Positions 1-5,857 of a stretch of 5,857 bases of DNA are shown in pieces (the first letter of the stretch is position 1; the number at the start of each line of letters is the position of its first letter). The position numbers and the translations under genes are program-made. The notes beneath the pieces were generated by a model that saw only the letters and a program-made list of their open reading frames with translations, searched no databases and was not told where the DNA came from. Source of the DNA: Phycisphaerales bacterium (GTDB lineage Bacteria; Planctomycetota; Phycisphaerae; Phycisphaerales; SM1A02); NCBI GenBank assembly GCA_003520025.1, contig DOVP01000120.1, forward strand, positions 807-6,663, in the 5' to 3' direction.

Positions 1-98
1 GCATCGGCTCGCCCCATCAACATCTGCATCGCAACGCCAGATGCCCCCTCCACGCTCACTTCGCTGGCATTTGTCGGATCACATCGTCTGACGAGCAT
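1..98 (-). CDS. Probable small cupin-domain protein, N-terminal fragment cut by the left edge
   Basis: An open frame starts with ATG at 98 and runs leftward off the window without a stop, giving 32 complete codons. It reads MLVRRCDPTNAS, then EVSVEGASGVAMQ, then MLMGRAD. The pattern of a Val/Glu-Gly-Ala-x-Gly-Val stretch followed by a hydrophobic strand and Met-Gly-x-x-Asp resembles the N-terminus of single-domain cupins, in which the metal-binding His motifs follow about 20 to 30 residues later. Those motifs lie outside the window, so the family call is inference from a short segment. The reading frame is blocked upstream by a TGA seven codons before the ATG (six sense codons lie between), so the start is this ATG or a TTG two codons earlier. 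No clear Shine-Dalgarno site precedes it. The gene follows the EF-G-like gene on the same strand after 63 nt and could be co-transcribed with it. Confidence 0.5.
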   Translation of the reverse strand, partial: MLVRRCDPTNASEVSVEGASGVAMQMLMGRAD

Positions 99-161
99 GG
101 ACAACAGGGTACCGATTCACAGCAAGCCGCGAATGGAGCGTAGAACCCCCCCCAAAAAAAA
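99..161 (-). other. Intergenic gap with a T8G8 homopolymer pair
   Basis: This 63-nt gap separates the EF-G-like stop codon (162-164) from the cupin start at 98. The plus strand carries eight C (146-153) directly followed by eight A (154-161), so the transcript reads U8G8 starting on the base after the UGA stop. The U-run is not preceded by a stable GC hairpin at the end of the gene, so it does not look like a normal intrinsic terminator. Both runs are at a length where replication slippage or base-calling errors are common, so the exact count may vary between cells or be uncertain. The rest of the gap shows nothing clear. Confidence 0.7.
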
Positions 162-2216
162 TCAGTCCTCGTCGTCTTGGGGCTTGAAGGCAGCCACGAC
201 CGCAGCCTGCACGTTGGGCGGCGTATTCTCGTCGTGCGAGTACTCCATCACATAACTGCCGGATCCGCCGGTCATCGACTTGAGCTGATTGGCATAACTC
301 ATCACCTCGGACAGGGGGGCTTCTGCCGAAACCACCGCTTGGTCGCCGGGAAGCATGTCGGTGCCTTGAATCCGGCCACGGCGGCCAGAGAGATCCGAGG
401 AGATGTCGCCGATATAACTCGATGGAATCGTAATTTCGAGTTTCACAAACGGCTCAAGCAACACCGGCGCAGCTTTCTGCACGGCCTCGACGAAAGCCCT
501 GCGGCCAGCCGTCATAAAGGCGATTTCCTTGGAGTCGACCGGGTGGTGCTTGCCGTCGTAGACGGCCACCTTGATGTTCTGCATGGGGTAGCCGGCAATG
601 GCGCCCTCGGACATCACACGGCGAACGCCTTTCTCGATGGCAGGAAGATATTGCTTGGGCACAGAGCCGCCGAACGTGTCATCAACGAATTCGAGCCCGT
701 TCACCAATCCCTCCGAAGTTTCCTCGACCGGCTCGATGCGAAGATACACCTCACCAAACTGCCCAGATCCACCGGTCTGCTTCTTGTGGCGGTGGTGCCC
801 TTCAGCCTTGCCGGTAATGGTCTCCTTGTAGGCGACCTTCGGCGGCCGAGTGTCCACTTCGACTCCGTATCGATCCTTCAGAAGCTGCAACTTCGCCCGC
901 AGGTGCAGTTCGCCAATACCCCTGACGACCAGTTCCTTGGTCGTCGCGTTCCGTTCGATCGCAAAAGCGGGATCTTCCAAGCTCATCTTGGTAAGCGCAT
1001 CGCCCAGTTTGGCCTCGGCGCCCTTGGCTGAGGCTTCGATCGCAAGACCGAACATTGGCTTGGGCAGACCGATCGAGTCCATTGCGATCCAACCGCTGTT
1101 GTCCAGATGCAAGACATCGTCGTACCCGATCTCGTCGATCTTGGAGACCGCCACGATATCGCCGGGAACCGCCGTGTGGACTTCCTCGTGGTTCTTGCCG
1201 CAGTAGTGATACAGGTGCGCGAGCCGGACACCCTTGCGACCATCGCCGACCTTGGGGCTCGTCGAGTGATCGAACGAACCCTGATGGACCCGGAAAAAGC
1301 ACAACTTTCCAACAAAAGGATCGGAGGCGACCTTGAAGCAGTGACCAACCGGCGAACCGGAATTGTCTGCCTTCACATCGATGCCTTCGCGACCATCGGA
1401 GGTGACACGCTGAAGTGGCCGGGGGTTGCCTTCCGTCGGGTTGGGGAACAACCGAGCGATCTGCCCCATCAGTTCAGTAACTCCAACCTTCTCGCGAGCG
1501 GCGGCGAAGCACACTGGGATGAGATGTCCCTGCCGCATGGCAAGACGGAATGGCTGAAGAAGCTCGTCTGGCGAGAGTTCGCCCGCTTCAAGGTACTTCT
1601 CCATGAGTTCCTCATCCACTTCTACGATCTGATCAACCAGTTGGGTGTGAAAATCGGCAACACTGCCGAGATCAGATTCGCCCTCGGTTTCCTGGAAACA
1701 CCGAATGACTGAAGCACCCCCGTCGCAGGGAAGGTTGATCGGGCAGCACTCGCTTCCGAAGACCTCCTTGATTGAGTTCAGCATTCCGGCAATGTCGCCG
1801 CCCGCGTCGATCTTGTTGATGACGATGGCGCACGGCAGGTTGCGGTCCTTTGCGATCTTCATCATGCGGCGAGCGACCGGATCGATGCCCGATGCCGGAT
1901 CCAGCACAAGCACCATCGTTTCAACGGCGGGAAGTGAACTGATCGCCTTACCGATGAAATCACCGCGCCCGGGCGTATCGATGATGTTGAAGTGGCTGCC
2001 GTCATGATCGAGTGCCAGAAGCGACGAATCAATACTGTGACCGAGTTGGTGTTCCAACTCATCCCAGTCGCTCACGGTATTGCCCGCTTCGACTGTTCCG
2101 GCTCTGCCAATGACGCCAGCGTCAGCCAACATGGCCTCTACCAGCGTGGTCTTGCCCGATGCGGCTGTGCCGACAAGGGTGAGATTGCGAATCTGCTCGG
2201 TGGTATACGTCGCCAT
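162..2216 (-). CDS. fusA: Elongation factor G-like GTPase (EF-G-2 / FusA2 type)
   Basis: This is a 684-residue five-domain translational GTPase of the EF-G family, expected to act on the cytosolic ribosome. The GTPase domain has a P-loop (GTAASGKT, residues 16-23), a G3 motif DTPG (80-83) and a G4 motif NKID (134-137). A domain II with DPFVGKL follows around 299-305. The GGSGQFGEV start of domain IV is at 482-490, the domain IV tip loop HHPVDSKE is at 557-564, and the domain V segment SSYIGDISSDL is at 599-609. Several signs point to the EF-G-2 paralogue group and not the main EF-G. The ERERGITI switch I motif is absent and replaced by a region around LGHSIDSS (58-65). The catalytic His after DTPG is Arg84. 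The protein ends in an acidic DDED tail. The ATG at 2216 was chosen because it begins right before the P-loop, has GGAGAG 8 nt upstream, and avoids overlap with trmL; the frame could extend to 2333. trmL lies 82 nt upstream on the same strand. The main fusA is expected elsewhere in the genome. The role of EF-G-2 proteins is not well settled: back-up translocation or another ribosome-associated function. Confidence 0.92.
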   Translation of the reverse strand: MATYTTEQIRNLTLVGTAASGKTTLVEAMLADAGVIGRAGTVEAGNTVSDWDELEHQLGHSIDSSLLALDHDGSHFNIIDTPGRGDFIGKAISSLPAVETMVLVLDPASGIDPVARRMMKIAKDRNLPCAIVINKIDAGGDIAGMLNSIKEVFGSECCPINLPCDGGASVIRCFQETEGESDLGSVADFHTQLVDQIVEVDEELMEKYLEAGELSPDELLQPFRLAMRQGHLIPVCFAAAREKVGVTELMGQIARLFPNPTEGNPRPLQRVTSDGREGIDVKADNSGSPVGHCFKVASDPFVGKLCFFRVHQGSFDHSTSPKVGDGRKGVRLAHLYHYCGKNHEEVHTAVPGDIVAVSKIDEIGYDDVLHLDNSGWIAMDSIGLPKPMFGLAIEASAKGAEAKLGDALTKMSLEDPAFAIERNATTKELVVRGIGELHLRAKLQLLKDRYGVEVDTRPPKVAYKETITGKAEGHHRHKKQTGGSGQFGEVYLRIEPVEETSEGLVNGLEFVDDTFGGSVPKQYLPAIEKGVRRVMSEGAIAGYPMQNIKVAVYDGKHHPVDSKEIAFMTAGRRAFVEAVQKAAPVLLEPFVKLEITIPSSYIGDISSDLSGRRGRIQGTDMLPGDQAVVSAEAPLSEVMSYANQLKSMTGGSGSYVMEYSHDENTPPNVQAAVVAAFKPQDDED

Positions 2217-2224
2217 AAGTCTTG

Positions 2225-2230
2225 CTCTCC
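2225..2230 (-). promoter_or_regulatory. Ribosome binding site of the EF-G-like gene
   Basis: On the minus strand GGAGAG lies 8 nt before the ATG at 2216. It is a good Shine-Dalgarno match at standard spacing and decides the start in favour of 2216 over the in-frame ATG at 2333, which would lie inside trmL. Confidence 0.7.
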
Positions 2231-2249
2231 GTAGGACGGCCGCCAGACC

Positions 2250-2271
2250 AGCGCGTCCGAAGCGGACCACT
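2250..2271 (-). other. Small hairpin in the trmL / EF-G-like intergenic leader
   Basis: On the minus strand GTCCG-CTT-CGGAC forms a perfect 5-bp stem with a 3-nt loop (2255-2267). It can extend by AGTG pairing with CGCT (one G-U wobble and one bulged G) out to 2250-2271. No U-run follows, so it is not a convincing intrinsic terminator. It lies 34 nt upstream of the EF-G-like start, and its 5' arm overlaps the possible -10 element. A structural or attenuation role is speculative. Confidence 0.3.
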
Positions 2272-2274
2272 ATA
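2269..2274 (-). promoter_or_regulatory. Possible -10 element upstream of the EF-G-like gene
   Basis: The minus strand carries TATAGT, five of six matches to TATAAT, about 52 nt upstream of the ATG at 2216. No recognisable -35 hexamer sits at 16-18 nt spacing. If used, it would give the EF-G-like gene a promoter separate from trmL with a leader of about 45 nt containing the GGAGAG site and the hairpin. Confidence 0.25.
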
Positions 2275-2298
2275 GCGAAGCGTGGGGTTCGATTCGGA

Positions 2299-2832
2299 TC
2301 AGGATCGGGCTGCGGACTGTCGGAGAGACTCATAGGCCACCGCCGTCACAGCGCAGGCCAGATTGAGACTCCTCGCTGGTGATCGAACTGGCAGGCTGAG
2401 CAGGCACTCGGGGCCCCACCGATCGATCGCCCACGCCCGTATCACCTCGGGCAGCCCGCTCGTTTCGCAGCCAAAGAGCAGGTAATCGTCGCTTTGTAGA
2501 TCGGCCTCCCAAACGGGTCGCGGAGCCTTTGCCGAAAACGCCCACAGCCGCTGAGGCTGCTCAGTATCGAGAAAGGCCTCCCAACTCTCGTGCTCGCGGC
2601 AATCAATCTGGCCCCAGTAGTCGAGCCCCGCTCGCCGCCTCGCCTTCTCGGACATGTCGAAAGCGATGGGATGAACAATGTGCAGCACTGCCCCGGTCGC
2701 GGCGGCCGTGCGGCCGATGGTGCCGGTGTTGTTGGGGATCTCCGGGTTGAGCAAGACAATGTGGATGTTGGAAGGATAAGGGGCACTTGCTCCTCGCGGA
2801 GAACCCACAAGCCAACCATCAACCGAAAGCAT
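2299..2832 (-). CDS. trmL: tRNA (cytidine/uridine(34)-2'-O)-methyltransferase TrmL
   Basis: This SPOUT-class (SpoU family) enzyme transfers a methyl group from S-adenosylmethionine to the 2'-hydroxyl of the wobble nucleotide of certain leucine tRNAs, in the cytosol. From the ATG at 2832 the protein has 177 residues; E. coli TrmL has 157, so the core fits with a short N-terminal extension. The three SPOUT motifs are visible. Motif 1 is NNTGTIGRTAAATG (34-47), motif 2 is FGCETSGLP (120-128), and motif 3 is SLNLACAV around 155-162, the part that forms the cofactor-binding trefoil knot. The family segment KARRRAGLDYW is at 63-73. The start is uncertain. ATGs at 2832, 2847 and 2850 and a GTG at 2808 are in frame, and homology begins only at about residue 22 of the 2832 form. 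None has a clear Shine-Dalgarno site at the right distance. The gene is divergent from glyA and is followed after 82 nt by the EF-G-like gene, so both genes of this strand serve translation. Change of E. coli NNxG-type residues is not evident; the enzyme looks intact. Confidence 0.9.
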   Translation of the reverse strand: MLSVDGWLVGSPRGASAPYPSNIHIVLLNPEIPNNTGTIGRTAAATGAVLHIVHPIAFDMSEKARRRAGLDYWGQIDCREHESWEAFLDTEQPQRLWAFSAKAPRPVWEADLQSDDYLLFGCETSGLPEVIRAWAIDRWGPECLLSLPVRSPARSLNLACAVTAVAYESLRQSAARS

Positions 2833-2835
2833 CGG

Positions 2836-2841
2836 TAGAAT
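2836..2841 (+). promoter_or_regulatory. Possible -10 element for a leaderless glyA transcript
   Basis: TAGAAT, five of six matches to TATAAT, ends 7 nt before the glyA ATG at 2849. Transcription from such a site would begin at or next to the A of the start codon, giving a leaderless mRNA. That would explain why no Shine-Dalgarno site is seen for this start. No good -35 hexamer is found at 17 nt spacing, so the call rests on the -10 match and its position. Confidence 0.3.
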
Positions 2842-2848
2842 CGCCATC

Positions 2849-4141
2849 ATGACAACGACCCATTTGCCACCGCTCGACGCTGTTTCATTGGATCTTCTGG
2901 AAATGATGGAGCAGGCCGATCCTGCAGTTGCTGCGGCGCTTCGCGGTGAAGCCGTGCGGCAGGCGGAAACGCTGGAACTCATTGCGTCGGAGAACCATGT
3001 CAGCCCCGCCGTCATGCATGCCATGGGGACGTGGATGACCAACAAATATGCAGAGGGGTATCCCGGCAAGCGATACTACGGTGGGTGCGAATACCACGAT
3101 ACGGCCGAGAATCTGGCGCGTGATCGCGCCAAAGAACTATTCGGCTGTCGCTTCGCCAACGTGCAGCCCCATTGCGGTGCCAATGCGAACATCAGTGCCT
3201 TCATGGCGATGTGCAGCCCCGGTGATCGCATCCTCTCGCTCCCAATCAAGTCGGGCGGACACCTGAGCCATGGGCTCAAACCGAATTTCTCCGGGACGTT
3301 CTATGAAATTCACGACTACGAGCTCGATGCCGAGACTGAGCGGCTCGACTACGACCACATCGCCACACGGGCCCGTGAGGTGCAGCCCCGAATGATCATC
3401 TGCGGCTACTCGGCATATCCGCGGACCATCGATTTCGCCAAGTTCCGCGCGATCGCCGATGAGGTCGGCGCAGTCCTGATGGCCGATATTGCCCACATCG
3501 CCGGACTTGTCGCAGGCGGATCGCATCCCTCGCCTTTCCCCCATGCCCATGTCGTCACGACCACCACGCACAAGACGCTCCGTGGACCGCGTGGTGGTCT
3601 CATCCTCAGTGATGATGAAGAAGTCGCGAAGAAAGTCGATCGCAAGGTCTTTCCCGGCTCGCAAGGTGGACCGCTCATGCACATGATCACCGCCAAGGCT
3701 GTCGCCTTTGGCGAAGCCTTGCGGCCCTCGTTCAGAGACTATGCCGCCGCGGTTGTCGCCAACGCCAAGGCCCTCGCCGAGGCGCTCGTCGAACACGGCT
3801 ATCGACTCTGCACCGGAGGCACCGACAACCACCTGCTACTCGTTGACCTGCAGCCCCGCAGTGCCGATCTCACAGGCGCAGATGCCGAGGCGTGGCTTGA
3901 GCAGGCAGGCATCATCACGAACAAGAACGGCATCCCCAATGACCCCAGACCGCCGATGGTGACCAGTGGCCTGCGGCTTGGCACCGCGGCACTCACGACC
4001 CGCGGTCTCGATGAATCGCATATGCGGAAAATCGCCACCATGCTCGATCGCGTCGTCGATTCGCAGGGTGATGCAGCAGTCGCCGCCGAAGTCCGCGGCG
4101 ATGTGAAGTCCATGTGCGCCGCCCACCCGCTTCCGCACTGA
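2849..4141 (+). CDS. glyA: Serine hydroxymethyltransferase GlyA
   Basis: This cytosolic PLP enzyme interconverts serine plus tetrahydrofolate with glycine plus 5,10-methylene-tetrahydrofolate, the main entry of one-carbon units for purine, thymidylate and methionine synthesis. The 430 residues match the usual length of 415 to 430. Visible family marks are ELIASEN (43-49), NKYAEGYPGKRYYGG (65-79), the cofactor ring-binding DIAHIAGL (213-220) and the Schiff-base lysine Lys242 in TTTTHKTLRGPRGG. Also present are GGTDNHL (323-329), NKNGIPND (358-365) and the substrate carboxylate-binding Arg376 in SGLRLGT. One oddity is that the usual QPHSG at the cofactor phosphate site is QPHCG, with Cys109. 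The ATG at 2849 gives an N-terminus slightly longer than E. coli GlyA. Met19 or Met20 (2903 or 2906) would also leave a full enzyme core. ATG 2849 overlaps an in-frame trmL ATG on the other strand (2848-2850), so the two genes start almost back to back. ogt begins 1 nt after the stop. Confidence 0.97.
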   Translation: MTTTHLPPLDAVSLDLLEMMEQADPAVAAALRGEAVRQAETLELIASENHVSPAVMHAMGTWMTNKYAEGYPGKRYYGGCEYHDTAENLARDRAKELFGCRFANVQPHCGANANISAFMAMCSPGDRILSLPIKSGGHLSHGLKPNFSGTFYEIHDYELDAETERLDYDHIATRAREVQPRMIICGYSAYPRTIDFAKFRAIADEVGAVLMADIAHIAGLVAGGSHPSPFPHAHVVTTTTHKTLRGPRGGLILSDDEEVAKKVDRKVFPGSQGGPLMHMITAKAVAFGEALRPSFRDYAAAVVANAKALAEALVEHGYRLCTGGTDNHLLLVDLQPRSADLTGADAEAWLEQAGIITNKNGIPNDPRPPMVTSGLRLGTAALTTRGLDESHMRKIATMLDRVVDSQGDAAVAAEVRGDVKSMCAAHPLPH

Positions 4142-4142
4142 C

Positions 4143-4655
4143 ATGCCATCCCACTGGCGAACCATCACAACGCCGGTGGGATCGATTGTGCTGGCCATTG
4201 ACGAGTATGACTGGATCACTGTCGAATTCGCCTTGCTGCACAAGGAGCAACCGGTTGGTGTCGAGGACCGTGACCTGCTCCCAGCTGCCGCTGCTTGGCT
4301 CAGTGGATGCCTCCGCGAGCCGGTCGGCCCGCCACCGATTCCGGTCCCGGCAGCGAACCCCTTCCGACGCAACTGCTGGGCCGCCTGCCGCGAGATCCCG
4401 ATCGGCCAGACCCGCACGTACGCCGAACTCGCTGCGATGGCGGGGAATCCCAAGGCCGCCAGAGCCGCTGGCAGCGCCATGCGAAACAACCCGATGTCCC
4501 TGATCACTCCCTGCCACCGTGTGGTTGCCGCCTCCGGTATGGGCGGATATGCGGGGACGGCGTGCGATGCGTCGCCAAACCTTCGCTTGAAAGCAGACAT
4601 TCTTCAGATCGAACGCCATATAGCAGGAGGGACGGCAGCTGACCCTCTACGCTAA
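4143..4655 (+). CDS. ogt: Methylated-DNA--protein-cysteine S-methyltransferase (O6-alkylguanine repair)
   Basis: This 170-residue suicidal DNA repair protein moves the alkyl group from O6-alkylguanine (and less well O4-alkylthymine) in DNA onto its own cysteine. The N-terminal part (about 1-70) is the variable domain. The C-terminal helix-turn-helix domain runs from about 73 to 160. It contains IPIGQTRTYAELA (85-97) with the conserved Tyr93, and NPKAARAAGSAMRNNP (102-117) with the base-flipping Arg107. The active site is TPCHRVV (122-128) with nucleophile Cys124. The conserved GGYAG turn (134-138) follows. Length fits Ogt/MGMT and not the two-domain Ada. The ATG follows the glyA TGA by one base and has no Shine-Dalgarno site of its own, so translation is probably coupled to glyA. 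An Ada-like regulatory domain is absent, so there is no sign that the protein induces its own gene. Confidence 0.95.
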   Translation: MPSHWRTITTPVGSIVLAIDEYDWITVEFALLHKEQPVGVEDRDLLPAAAAWLSGCLREPVGPPPIPVPAANPFRRNCWAACREIPIGQTRTYAELAAMAGNPKAARAAGSAMRNNPMSLITPCHRVVAASGMGGYAGTACDASPNLRLKADILQIERHIAGGTAADPLR

Positions 4656-4703
4656 ACTGCCCCGTTCTGCCCTGATTCCCCTTATTAAGAGAGGATCCCC
4701 CAC
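4656..4703 (+). other. Short gap between ogt and ugd
   Basis: The 48 nt between the ogt TAA and the ugd ATG are C-rich and T-rich with no stable hairpin or U-run, so no intrinsic terminator is visible. The ugd ribosome binding site lies at its end. Read-through from glyA-ogt into ugd is therefore possible; a separate promoter cannot be identified. Confidence 0.5.
4688..4695 (+). promoter_or_regulatory. Ribosome binding site of ugd
   Basis: AGAGAGGA ends 8 nt before the ATG at 4704. It is one of the two clear Shine-Dalgarno sites in the window and supports that start, which falls directly before the nucleotide-binding strand of the enzyme. Confidence 0.7.
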
Positions 4704-5857
4704 ATGCATCTCACCATCGTCGGCAGCGGATATGTCGGCCTCGTCACCGGCACCTGTTTCGCGAATACCGGCAACCAGATCATGTGTCTTGACATCAACC
4801 CGGACCGGGTGGCCATGATGAAGCGGGGTGAGTGCCCGATCTTCGAGCCGGGGCTCTCAGAACTGATGACCCTCAACATCAAGGCTGGCCGCCTGCACTT
4901 CACTGGCGATAAGGCCGAGGGCTACGCCGACGGGGAACTGATCTTCATCTGCGTTGGCACTCCCACCGGCGATGATGGTCGCAGCGATCTGTCTGCCGTC
5001 ATGGCTGTTGCTCGTGACATCGGCGAGGCAATTGAGTCCGGCATCTGCACCATCGAGCATCCTGTCATCGTGGTGAAGTCCACCGTCCCGGTCGGCACGA
5101 CCGCGAAGGTCCGCGAGGTCATTGCCGGCATCACAAGCAAACCCTTCTCGGTCGCCGATAACCCGGAGTTCCTCAAGGAAGGCGATGCCATCCAGGACTT
5201 CCAGCATCCGGACCGCGTGGTCTGCGGCGTCGAGCACGAGCGTGGACGCAAATTGCTGACCAAGTTGTACGAACCATACGTCGACAACGCTCATCCGCTG
5301 ATGTTCATGGACATCGAGTCATCCGAGATGGTGAAGTACGCGAGCAACGCCATGCTCGCCTGCAAGATCTCCTTCATCAATGAAATCGCTCGCCTCGCCG
5401 AGCATTACGGCGCCGACATCGCCCGGGTCCGCGAGGGCATGTGCGCCGATACACGCATCGGCGACAAGTTCCTCTTCCCTGGCCTTGGCTACGGCGGATC
5501 GTGCTTTCCCAAGGACACCCTCGCCGTCATCGAGATGGGACAGGACTCGGGCATTCCCTGCCTGCTCAATGAAGCCGTCCATGAAGTCAACCAGCAACAG
5601 CGGCACTGGTTCCTCGCGCGGATCCTCGGCCACTTCGGCGAGGATCTCTCGGGCAAGACCTTCGCCGTCTGGGGGCTGGCCTTCAAGCCGCGAACCGATG
5701 ACGTCCGCGAGGCACCGGCCCAGACGATCATCGAAGAACTGCTCGCCCGCGGCGGCAGCGTCCATGCCTTCGACCCCATCGCCCGTAAGACCTTCCCGCA
5801 ATATGGGCTGGACATCAAGTACATCGATGACATGTACGACTGCCTCTCCGGCTGCGA
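4704..5857 (+). CDS. ugd: UDP-glucose 6-dehydrogenase, C-terminus cut by the right edge
   Basis: This enzyme oxidises UDP-glucose in two NAD+-dependent steps to UDP-glucuronate, a precursor of exopolysaccharide, capsule and other envelope sugars, in the cytosol. The frame is open for 384 codons to the window end. Family length is about 430 to 450, so roughly 50 to 60 residues are missing. The N-terminal Rossmann domain shows GSGYVGLV (7-14), CVGTPTG (83-89), KSTVPVGT (125-132) and NPEFLKEGDA (153-162). The central domain carries the catalytic Lys211 and Asn215 in EMVKYASNA, and the nucleophile Cys267 with Asp271 in GYGGSCFPKD (262-271). The C-terminal UDP-binding domain begins around 318 and shows GLAFKPRTDDVREAP (324-338) and AFDP (355-358). 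All key residues present in the window are intact. UDP-mannose- and UDP-GlcNAc-type dehydrogenases share the fold, but the GYGGSCFPKD and FKPRTDD forms fit UDP-glucose dehydrogenase best. It follows ogt after 48 nt with its own ribosome binding site; its polysaccharide partners would be expected to the right of the window. Confidence 0.95.
   Translation, partial: MHLTIVGSGYVGLVTGTCFANTGNQIMCLDINPDRVAMMKRGECPIFEPGLSELMTLNIKAGRLHFTGDKAEGYADGELIFICVGTPTGDDGRSDLSAVMAVARDIGEAIESGICTIEHPVIVVKSTVPVGTTAKVREVIAGITSKPFSVADNPEFLKEGDAIQDFQHPDRVVCGVEHERGRKLLTKLYEPYVDNAHPLMFMDIESSEMVKYASNAMLACKISFINEIARLAEHYGADIARVREGMCADTRIGDKFLFPGLGYGGSCFPKDTLAVIEMGQDSGIPCLLNEAVHEVNQQQRHWFLARILGHFGEDLSGKTFAVWGLAFKPRTDDVREAPAQTIIEELLARGGSVHAFDPIARKTFPQYGLDIKYIDDMYDCLSGC

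Noticed and set aside
177..1031. 284-codon plus-strand open frame opposite the EF-G-like gene
   Set aside because: It is antisense to a strongly conserved gene, has no recognisable domain, and long antisense frames are expected in GC-rich coding sequence.
2217..2333. 39-codon N-terminal extension of the EF-G-like frame up to an ATG at 2333
   Set aside because: It would overlap the end of trmL, is Arg/Pro-rich without family similarity, and the ATG at 2216 has a good Shine-Dalgarno site and begins just before the P-loop.
2790..2798. GAGGAG on the minus strand inside the 5' part of trmL, a strong Shine-Dalgarno match
   Set aside because: No in-frame ATG, GTG or TTG follows at a usable distance; the nearby GTG is out of the TrmL frame, so it probably does not mark the start.
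2851..3069. Extension of the trmL frame to an ATG at 3069
   Set aside because: It is the antisense of the conserved glyA N-terminus, and TrmL homology begins only near 2770.
3137..3832. 231-codon minus-strand open frame inside glyA
   Set aside because: It mirrors conserved GlyA codons on the other strand and has no independent start signal or family pattern.
3836..4600. 254-codon minus-strand open frame across the glyA-ogt junction
   Set aside because: It runs antisense to two clearly recognised genes and reads as low-complexity Arg/Ser/Ala-rich sequence with no motif.
4644..4694. CCTCT near the ogt end pairing with AGAGG in the ugd ribosome binding site
   Set aside because: The stem is only five base pairs with a loop of over 40 nt, too weak to claim as a regulatory structure.

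Overview
The window is a compact, GC-rich bacterial chromosomal segment of ordinary housekeeping and metabolic genes. Six protein genes account for almost all of it. I see no RNA gene, insertion sequence, CRISPR array, phage gene or origin. The lineage cannot be fixed from the sequence alone. The EF-G-2-type factor, the few clear Shine-Dalgarno sites and the style of the proteins would fit Planctomycetota (Phycisphaerae-like) or a similar GC-rich free-living bacterium, but this is a weak inference.

The left part (about 1-2850) is read on the minus strand. From upstream to downstream it holds trmL (a tRNA wobble-base 2'-O-methyltransferase), an elongation factor G-like GTPase of the EF-G-2 type, and, running off the left edge, the first 32 codons of a probable small cupin protein. 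Between the EF-G-like gene and the cupin start is an unusual pure tract that reads T8G8 on the coding strand, directly after the stop codon.

The right part (about 2849-5857) is read on the plus strand. It holds glyA (serine hydroxymethyltransferase), ogt (a suicidal O6-alkylguanine DNA repair protein, beginning 1 nt after the glyA stop) and ugd (UDP-glucose 6-dehydrogenase, cut by the right edge after 384 codons). The spacing suggests a glyA-ogt unit, possibly continuing into ugd, which has its own good ribosome binding site.

The two halves diverge from a very tight junction near 2808-2903, where trmL and glyA start almost back to back. The first glyA ATG sits 7 nt after a TAGAAT hexamer, which suggests a leaderless transcript. 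Functionally the genes cover translation (trmL, EF-G-like), one-carbon metabolism (glyA), DNA alkylation repair (ogt) and nucleotide-sugar supply for envelope polysaccharide (ugd). They do not form an evident single pathway. I found no convincing new system. The points most worth a second look are the non-canonical GTPase residues of the EF-G-like protein, a Ser-to-Cys change at the cofactor-binding site of GlyA, the divergent start region and the homopolymer tract.
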